This document shows, in pieces, positions 56,881 to 63,798 of a stretch of DNA of 63,798 nucleotides. The DNA comes from Chara braunii. Its lineage: Eukaryota > Streptophyta > Charophyceae > Charales > Characeae. Within the stretch, counting starts at the first letter, position 1; each line of letters starts with the position of its first letter. The translations under genes were made by a program, and so were the position numbers. The notes under the pieces are model-generated. The model did no database searches. It saw nothing but the letters and a program-made list of their open reading frames with translations, and was not told the origin of the DNA. The stretch lies in the NCBI GenBank assembly GCA_003427395.1, contig BFEA01000244.1, positions 872,587-936,384 of the forward strand, in the 5' to 3' direction.

Positions 56881-56888
56881 GTATTCGT

Positions 56889-56902
56889 GCACTCACACTT
56901 TG
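56889..56902. other. SINE target-site duplication, copy 1
   Basis: GCACTCACACTTTG, identical to 57589-57602. Confidence 0.8.
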
Positions 56903-57588
56903 TTTTTTTTAAAAGGGTTGTAGAGGTGTCAGGGGTTATGACCAGGGAGGATGTCCGACAGAGGGCTTCCCGCGCCGGGGTCAGCCCTACTGGCGGTGCA
57001 GCGGGCCCACCCACTACCCAGTGATCTCTCAAGGAAGGAACTCACGATCCTCGCTACCCACCCGGGAGTATCAGCCCAGACCGGCGCTACCAGACCGCTG
57101 CGCCAGGGGTCACCCATCTCGAACTTAAGGCTTCACCTCCCTGCGACTCCTCGGTCGGGAGACTTTTTCGCACCACAGTCACCGTGGTGCTACAGGGACG
57201 CGCCGACTTCTGTTAGGAGAGGGGTGACCCCCTCACTCCTCTCGCACACGTCCCACTGAGCCTGCCCCTCCCGGAGCCGTCCCCCCCCCGTGGCCTCCAC
57301 AACCCCAAGGGGAGCCACACGCTCGACCGTTACGGGGACCCAGGATGTATGGTTGGGATTTCAGCATCCAATGGGCACCCTGGCGGGTGGATCCCCAGTT
57401 CAGACCTGCAGAGCCCTGTGTACATTCGTGCCCCTGGAAGCGTGCTCACCCAGTGTGTGAGTGGTAGTGCGTCAACCTAACGCCATGCCGGCGGCATATG
57501 CACGAGGTTGCGGATTTGAACTTGCAACCTCAAGCCACAATGTGCATTTCCAACCGGTGCCCTAACCACTGGGCCATCCGCCACTCAC
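56903..57588 (-). mobile_element. tRNA-derived SINE, 686 bp
   Basis: Minus-strand element with a tRNA-like head at its 5' end, a body of about 600 bp and an A-tail (T-run at 56903-56910), flanked by a perfect 14-bp duplication. Box A is TGGCCCAGTGGTTAGGGC (57559-57576) and box B lies in 57506-57529 (AGTTCAAATCC, closing stem GGTTGC/GCAACC). It sits exactly at the boundary between the LINE's 5' end and the 25S rRNA fragment, so it inserted after the LINE. Confidence 0.8.
57506..57588 (-). promoter_or_regulatory. Internal Pol III promoter of SINE (boxes A and B)
   Basis: Boxes A and B about 71 nt apart from outer edge to outer edge, as in a tRNA gene with a short variable region. The general layout resembles a serine-type tRNA head, but the anticodon arm is not clear. 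Confidence 0.7.
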
Positions 57589-57712
57589 GCACTCACACTT
57601 TGTAGTCATACTGGAAATCAAAATCAAGTGAGCTTTTACTCTTTGGGTCCACACGAGATTGGTGTTCTCGTTGAGCTCATCTTAGAACACCTGCGTTATC
57701 TTCTAACAAATG
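57589..57712 (-). pseudogene. 25S rRNA pseudogene fragment (upstream part)
   Basis: The minus strand reads AGAAGATAACGCAGGTGT, CTAAGATGAGCTCAACGAG, AAAAGCTCACTTGATTTTG and ATTTCCAGTATGACTACA, aligned with the 25S sequence directly upstream of the 47237-47404 fragment. Substitutions show it is not functional. The first 14 bases are also the SINE duplication. Confidence 0.85.
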
Positions 57713-57755
57713 TCTCACTCCCTCCAATTCTTTGCTCGCACGTGCATGTGTGTGT

Positions 57756-57805
57756 GGGGGGGGGGGGGGGGAAAAGGGGGGGGGGAGGGGGGGGGGGGGA
57801 AAAAA

Positions 57806-57856
<51 letters not shown>
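57756..57856 (+). repeat. Poly-G tract, about 100 bp
   Basis: Nearly pure G with a few A's, next to the 25S fragment. It should be able to form G-quadruplexes on the plus strand. Long mononucleotide runs may be mis-sized in assembly. Confidence 0.85.
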
Positions 57857-58330
57857 GAAACGTAGCGGCGTAATGGGAGGAAGCGAAAAAAGAGGGAGGG
57901 GAATGGGGTCGGGATTTGGATCGGGATTGGAGCAATGGAGCGGTGGGGGGGAAATCGAGGATACTGAGAAATCGCGCAGGGGTGAGGAGCGGGAATGTAG
58001 GTGCGGGGGGAGGGGAAGGTCGGGGGAAAAGAAGCGGAGTTGGGACTGGAATCGAAAGTCGAAGGGAAGGGGAGAAGAGTATGAAAGTGAGTGCGGAGGG
58101 AGGGGAAGGTCGGGATTGGAGGAAGGAGGGGGGCGGAAGGGGGGATTGGTCGGGATCGGAGCTGGGCACAGCGGATGGGGGAACGGGGATGGGATGGGGG
58201 GGGGTTGGGGAGAATCAGGGGAAGGATCGTGGAGTAGCGGAGTTGTGGGGTCGGAGCTGGCAGTGGAATCAAGGATGGGGAGAAATCGCGTGGGGGTGAG
58301 GAGCGGGGCGGGAAGAAGGCACGATCTCCC
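57857..58330 (+). repeat. G-rich purine-biased stretch
   Basis: Imperfect repeats of GGAGGGGAAGGTCGGG and GGAGAAATCGCG(T/C)(G/A)GGGGTGAGGAGCGGG. Open frames here are Gly/Arg or Pro-rich shadows of the composition. Confidence 0.6.
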
Positions 58331-58668
58331 ATCGACAATGTCTTATCACCCCGCATCATCATGATGGAGGCATCGGAGGGCTTATACAAGCCTTGCTCTC
58401 GCGCCGCTGCTATGGTGTAAACCTATCTCGAGGGTCGAGGACTCGAGGAGAGTTTCAGGTCTGGTTGGCGTTCCACCTTACAATACATAGACCAGCGAGA
58501 GGATGCGATAGATGAGTAAAATATGTATATATAAGTAAATTGACAGAATAATATATATTAAATACAGGAAAATGAAAAAAGATACAGCTAGAAGACAAGA
58601 ATAAAACATTTTTGAAATACATATGATCAGTGAGTTCAATGATGATATCTAAAGAGCGTCACCCTCGT

Positions 58669-58697
58669 CCCCCCCCCCCCCCCCCCCCCCCCCCCCA
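58669..58697 (+). repeat. Poly-C tract, about 29 bp
   Basis: Uninterrupted C run followed by AAAAAAA. Confidence 0.9.
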
Positions 58698-58699
58698 AA

Positions 58700-59110
58700 A
58701 AAACATCAGTACGCTGTTCACGGATTTATGTAGGATCCAACTGCAGTCAATCGAGTTCGTAAGGCATGCCCAGGAGGTCTTCGGTTCAATCCCTATTGAC
58801 CTCATGTACCTTACTGGGCAAGCTTGGCACATGCTACCTAGAGATAGCTTGTAGCTCCCCCGAGCTGCATTGAGCAGTGACTGCTAGCAATCCAATGTGT
58901 TTGAACTCTATGCCAGATCACGGGCGCGAGGGGGGGGGGGGGACCAAGGGCTGGAAGGGTCAATGTTCACAAAACGTGGACGATAAGGAGTAGTAGGCGG
59001 TATCCTACTCAACATCCTTTTAACTTACAGACGCAAATATTCTTTGGCTTTATAAGTAACACGCCGCAATCAAAACCATAAATATAGAGTTACTCCCAAT
59101 AAATGACAAA
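58700..59110. other. No gene recognised
   Basis: Contains a box B-like GGTTCAATCCC at about 58783 without a convincing box A, and a G-run near 58932. Nothing else. Confidence 0.4.
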
Positions 59111-59117
59111 AGCATTG

Positions 59118-59430
59118 AGGTCAGTAGGTGCCTACATGTATTCTTGGAATGAATGTGTTTCTATACAAAATGTATGAACCTACTGACCCGTCCAATATAA
59201 GTCTCTCTCAACATGAGGAAAGGGGTAGAGAGGAAGGAGGGTGGAGGAGGGGAAAGTGATACATAGGTCGGCAGGTGCCTACATTTATAGACATGATCAA
59301 TGTGTCTGAGCACAAAGACTACACACCTACCGACTAGTCCTACATTACTCGACATGAGAAAAGGGGTAGAGAGAGGGTAGGGGAGGATAGGGGAGAGAAT
59401 GTTGTACACAGGGATATAGCTAGTACATAG
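59118..59430. repeat. Two 149-bp units, each with a long inverted repeat
   Basis: Units begin GGTCAGTAGGTGCCTACAT (59118) and GGTCGGCAGGTGCCTACAT (59267). Each contains the inverse arm downstream (CCTACTGACC; CACCTACCGAC) and then ACATGAG(G/A)AAAGGGGTAGAGAG. The arm substitutions pair with each other across the units. Confidence 0.6.
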
Positions 59431-59459
59431 CACTATGGTTTTGATATGCATTTTTTTTT

Positions 59460-60650
59460 GTTTTTTTTTTTAAAACTCACAAGTGTGCAATACGATGAAA
59501 GTTGAGGTTAGTTGAAATCTTCCTGAAATTGGTTGAAGCCTGTTGAAATATGTTGGAACGTGTTAATAAATATTTAAAAATCCCCCCCAATCATTTTAAG
59601 CCCACCGTAAGTTGTTTGTAACCACATGAAATCATGCTCCCTTTCTATCGACGATTATGGCAAATTGAAAACCCGCCTATCTCGCCGATTTTTTTTCTGT
59701 TGTAACAGGCACCTTTTAAAACTAAGGAAGTGCATTGTGGGCACTTGTTAACGTCATCAAATGAAAAACACAAAAAAGAAAAAACAATAATCGTCGATCA
59801 TCGATATTGACGGTTGAAACAAATTCATTGTGTTAACTATAGGGCAACACTTTACGGGGGAAGCGAAGAGCACTATTAAAGGGGAGGCGCATTTACCTAC
59901 ACATCGGTCTGGCGGTAGTGTGAAGCAGATCGACCATTCGTGCAATAGCCGCTTCGGTTGCCTAATGCTGGGAGCAACAACTCGTGCCAGCGGTCGGGCG
60001 TTCGCTGCGCCAGACCCGAACGCCGACGTTGAAGAACGTGAAATGAGGTCGGTGTTCGAGCGGAAGGCGTTTTGAAAGGTCGAGGCGTTCACTCGTAGTT
60101 TTCACTGGGGCGCAACATGATATATCGGATGATCTCCATCGTTAATTTGTCGTGATCGTCTGGTCGTGACAGGGCGACCAGAGAAAAGGCAGGCTTGCAT
60201 CAAACACCCCCTATCACCGTGTTTTGGCATAGGGCCATCGATAGCATTGGTTCGATTCGATTGGGTCGCCAGTGGTACGAGATAGGAGACAGGCTTCATA
60301 GTATGTAAGTAGGAGTGGACCCCCTCCTCCATTTTCCATTCTCATTTTCACTGTTGCCTAACGCAAGACTTCAACAAAGAGCGTTGTAAGTGTGGTCGTA
60401 CATTGGACACCATTTACAATGGTGCCAAGCTACGGGGTGCAGGTCCAAGGCGTGGGAGATCCAGGGCGAGGAGCATGTTTGGAGTGGAGGAGAAAGCACG
60501 AACCGACGACCGTGTTGAGCACAGCTCAAGGATAGCGGACGAATGGTGAGGATCTTTCCCAATCCCCGATATGCAACCACGAAGCACCACGTGGCAATTT
60601 TGGCGTTTTAGTTGTCAATGTCGAAAATTATAAATTTGTAGGGGAGGGGT
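59460..60650. other. Intergenic, no supported gene
   Basis: AT-rich at first, then moderately GC-rich. Small open frames (for example 59830-60075 plus strand, 81 codons) have no recognisable domain. Confidence 0.4.
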
Positions 60651-60659
60651 TTTTTTAGT

Positions 60660-61990
60660 CGTCACATCGAACATGACAATGCCCCTGTCGTCGTGTCCAA
60701 CATGATCGTCCCTTGATGGCATCATCATGTTTGACACAATGGGTTACTATACTTCACAAGGCCAGGGTTGTATAGCACCAAGCCACGGTGATTGTCGTGT
60801 TCAACATGACGATAGTGTTGGATACGAAAACCACGATGGTCTGGCGGGGTGCTATCCAGCGGGTTGTATTCAACGAGACAACCACCTCAACTACGTGTTA
60901 TCCAGTTGTGGACTTGAGGAGTGGAGGGACTCCTCATGTCCAACACGATAATTCCCCCAGAGTCACCATTCTCGTGCTCGGCACAATGACTCCCTCCACT
61001 TCTCAAGCCCATGGCTGGATAGTACGTAGCCGAGGTGGTTGTCTCGTTGAATACAACCGGCTTGATAGCCCCCCTCCACACCATGATGATGTAGTGGTTA
61101 TCGTATCCTACACGATTGCAGTGTTGGACATCACAACCACATCGGATACGCGTTGTACAGCCTTGGGCATCCGAAGTAGAGGGACTCTCCGGTCCTACCG
61201 CAAGGGGCATGTCCAATGCGGAAACTCCCACCAGAGGCGGCATCATCGTGGAGGGACTCATTGTGTCGAACACGATGATGCCGCCTTTGGGGGGAGTTAT
61301 CGTGTTGGCCATGACAAGCCCTACGGTAGCACCAAGGATTCTCTCTACTTCGGATGCGCATGGTTGTACAACGCATAGCTGCGGTGGTTGTCATGTCCAA
61401 CACGATGATCATGTTCGATAGGACAACCACAATGGTCTAGCGGGGTGTTATCATATCCGACGTGACAACCACCGCGGTTAGGTGCTCTCTAGCCGAGGTT
61501 GTTGTCGTGTTCAACACGACGATCCTCTTGAACATGACAACGATGATGGTATGGCGGGGTGTTATTGTATTAGACATCGTTACCTCCGCGACGATGTACT
61601 ATCCAGCCATGGGCTTGAGAAATGCTGGGATTCGTCGTGTCGAACACGATGATACCGCCTCTGGGAGGAGTTATCTTGTTAGACACGACAACCCTTGCGG
61701 TGGGACCGATGAGTCCCTGTACTTAGGATGCCTAAGGATGTCCAACGCGCAACCAAGGTGGTTATAGAATCCAACACGACGATCGTGTTGCACACGACAA
61801 CCAGGATGGTTTGGCGGGGTGTTATCGTATTCGATGCCATAACCTTTGTTGCTATGTACTACCCAGGCGAGGGCTTGAGAGGTTGAGGAACTCATTGTGT
61901 CAGACACGATGATGCCACCTTCCAGGTGTCGTCGTGTTGGACAAGACAATCCTTGCAGTGCCTATCCTTACATTGTCGAACAGAGCGTCA
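60660..61990. repeat. Palindromic satellite-like block
   Basis: Many copies, in both orientations, of GTCGTGTTCAACACGACGAT-type sequence (for example near 60690, 60797, 60936, 61390, 61505, 61632, 61765 and 61890), alternating with GGTCTGGCGGGGTG(C/T)TAT and CTTCGGATGC or CTTAGGATGCC phrases. The core TCGTGTTnnACACGA is itself palindromic. Confidence 0.65.
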
Positions 61991-61999
61991 CCTGATGAC

Positions 62000-63240
62000 A
62001 TCATCATGTTGAAGAAGACGAATCCCTCTCGATGTCATGTTGCATAAGACGAATTCGGCATCGTGTGAGAGCGGATTGAGATTGGTGTTGGTTGGATATG
62101 AAAAGTTTACAAATGTTCGCATGTTTTTGGTGTCTCATTGTTTGGCATGTGCAAAAGAATATTGTAAACTTGTTGTCCATGTCGGGGAGGCGCAAAGTAA
62201 TTGTATGCTTGGTCAAATGTGGAAGACTTATTTCGTTTGGCATATGAAATATAATATTGCACGCACAATGGTTTCATGTGCTTTTGTTGATCGTTGTCAT
62301 TGTGGAGTGTAGGGCGTTTGAAAGTCGTGATGGTCATCCCTCACGGAATAACCCCTGTTGTTTTGCATGAGCAAAGTGCACACTCTTTCCCCCCCTGTGC
62401 GCTGCACGTCCACCGATCTCACGAGTGCACGAAGATCGACATTTAGAGCAGGGCATAGTTTGAGTTTGATCCTTGGATGGCGGTCGTCCCATACATGATC
62501 ACCTGGACACCTGGAGAGAGCATCAGTGGGAGTCTGGGAGAAAATGATCAGTGAGTGGTCATGGGTACACAACTACTATAAGTTCGCAAACATGCTCGAG
62601 TGGGGAAGTCTTATTCTCGTGCCCGAAGATGTTATAGGTGTTCTTCTCATGTGTCGTTTGTGTCCGAAGTTGAAATTTGATCACTATTACAATCTGTTAG
62701 ACTGTACATACATGATTGCCTCACCATGCAAATGATGTCGTGCAATGAAACATGAGTTACTTGATTGTGCCCGACATTGTGAGTTCCTTGAAAAGTATCC
62801 GTTCAGATGCCCAAGGATGTGGCCTCGAGCAGTCGCTATGTCATACCGTTGCATCATATTACATCTGGCGGACATATCTTTTGAACGGTACTTTACGTTG
62901 TGTGTTACAGTGTTCGTACAAAAGTAGGAGCTAGACTACCGTTGTGGTGTACGTGCCGAGGAACGACTTGGAACTGGCTACAAGAAGGATAAATTTGATT
63001 CAGATAAAAGTCGATGGGACATCAGATATAGTGGTCAGGGGATAGGTGAACGATGTTGCAACATTGCGCGGGTTGGAAACCAAAGTGGCCTCTATACGGG
63101 ATGTTATAGGCAGTTCTCTCTCCAAGAGTGCCGAGTTCATCTGCATGAAATATATTTTTATGTTCGCGGATAAGTTATAAATCCCTACCGGAGGCGGCCA
63201 AGCACGACCGACGCCGCGGTTGCGGCCTAGGCCACGCCCC
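62000..63240. other. Unrecognised region with small open frames
   Basis: Plus-strand frames at 62037-62312 (Cys-rich: HCLACAKEYCKLV) and 62526-62735 (WSWVHNYYKFANMLEWG) look more protein-like than background, but I recognise no family and they are short. They may be remnants of one gene. Confidence 0.25.
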
Positions 63241-63798
63241 CGCAATCGTGAAAAAATAAAATAATAATAAAAAAATATGGAAACATATGTGCTTTGCATA
63301 AAAATAAACCAAATAACTTTTGCCTTGTGGTTATATCCAAAACTTTTATTGAGTTTGAAATTAAAAAAACACATAAATTTCATAAGAAAAGAAGTAAAAA
63401 ACAAAGGAACAAAAAATTGCGCAATGTAGGGGTGCGAACACGTTCGCGCGAACTTTTTCTAGGAAAAAAAAACAGCTTTCGCATTAGAAAAATTAGTTTT
63501 TGAACTTTTAAAATTCAAAGATGAAAGTAAAAAACAAAAAAACAAAAAGTTGCGCAATGTAGATCTCGAAAAGATCTACAATATCATATATATATAATTG
63601 TCTTCTCTTTTTTTCTTGGTTGTCACACTGTGGACCGTCCTTTTTTATGTCTTGTCCTGGGTGGTCTTGTCCCGTTGTTTGGCCTTTGACGGAGCGGGCG
63701 GTACTTGCATGTGGGACTTGTCATCTGGGATCTGTCTTGTTTCCCTCTGTTCTATTTGTTTCATTTGGTTGTTCCCTTCCTCTCTTCTTTGCCTCTTT
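63240..63798. repeat. AT-rich end with 37-bp direct repeats
   Basis: A phrase with AGTAAAAAACAAA, then AACAAAAA and TTGCGCAATGTAG occurs at about 63392 and 63525. Between them is GAACACGTTCGCGCGAAC, resembling the inner ends of the MITE at 53890. The last 200 bp are pyrimidine-rich. Confidence 0.5.

Larger units (their letters stand above)
47405..56888 (-). mobile_element. L1-like LINE inserted in 25S rRNA pseudogene
   Basis: A minus-strand non-LTR retrotransposon of about 9.5 kb including nested insertions. It ends in an A-rich tail (plus-strand T-runs at 47409-47440) that abuts 25S sequence; a short GAGTGC string on both sides may be the target duplication. Order: GC-rich 5' repeats (about 55938-56880), ORF1 with zinc knuckle, ORF2 with APE endonuclease, RT and a zinc-finger C-terminus, 3' UTR, A-tail. 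All frames are broken. The target is between ATACGAACC and GTGAAAGCG in canonical 25S, downstream of the R1 and R2 sites. Confidence 0.75.

Noticed and set aside
47405-56888. R1 or R2 element
   Set aside because: The target is a different 25S position and ORF2 has an APE endonuclease, unlike R2. R1 shares APE but inserts at another site.
57696-58389. Gly/Arg-rich and Pro-rich frames over the G-rich tract
   Set aside because: Pure products of the poly-G and purine-rich composition.
58740-58810. tRNA gene or SINE head near 58783
   Set aside because: A box B-like GGTTCAATCCC is present, but no box A or cloverleaf could be drawn.

Overview
The window is a nest of eukaryotic transposable elements with no convincing host gene. 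The genome looks plant-like, possibly a streptophyte alga such as Chara; that is a guess. The grounds are a giant Ty3/gypsy-type element with an 18-nt primer-binding site matching the 3' end of plant tRNA-Asp, an L1-like LINE, a tRNA-headed SINE, degenerate 25S rRNA pieces, and decay dominated by nonsense changes of C-to-T or G-to-A type. Assembly gaps (Ns at 27980-28689; single Ns at 32603, 32891, 39094, 39117) lie inside the most interesting element.

Layout. (1) 1-1239: flank, its end related to a 343-bp tandem repeat found again at 46433. (2) 1240-46432: one minus-strand LTR retrotransposon of about 25.6 kb after removing a later insertion. The 3' LTR is 1240-8660, the internal region 8661-19618 (gag, protease, RT, RNase H, integrase, all broken by stops), the PBS 19597-19614, and the 5' LTR 19619-26588 plus 46202-46432. 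The LTRs are unusually long (7.2-7.4 kb) and carry ORFs. Several small ORFs upstream of gag appear related to one LTR ORF. (3) 26589-46197: a 19.6-kb DNA element inserted into the 5' LTR, with 33-bp terminal inverted repeats (30/33 match) and a 4-bp TAGT target duplication. It encodes a ParB-like domain joined to a DNA-methyltransferase-like domain, a Ulp1/SENP (C48) protease, and a protein with DNCxREN and GHTHMDVD motifs that is the best transposase candidate. It also contains more than 30 copies of a 22-bp palindrome-framed motif, AAGT-N14-ACTT. (4) 46433-47170: tandem repeat. (5) 47180-57712: rearranged 25S rRNA pseudogene pieces interrupted by a minus-strand L1-like LINE (about 47405-56888) and a 686-bp SINE (56903-57588). 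The LINE itself holds a palindromic repeat block and a MITE. (6) 57713-63798: poly-G and poly-C tracts, hairpin repeats, a palindromic satellite-like block and unrecognised AT-rich DNA.

The most notable candidate is the 19.6-kb element. It combines a prokaryote-like ParB-methyltransferase architecture, a SUMO-type protease, a candidate DDE transposase and an iterated palindromic motif concentrated outside its main coding regions. A working hypothesis is that the motif is the binding or modification site of one of the encoded proteins. All its large frames now carry in-frame stops, so this copy is probably inactive.
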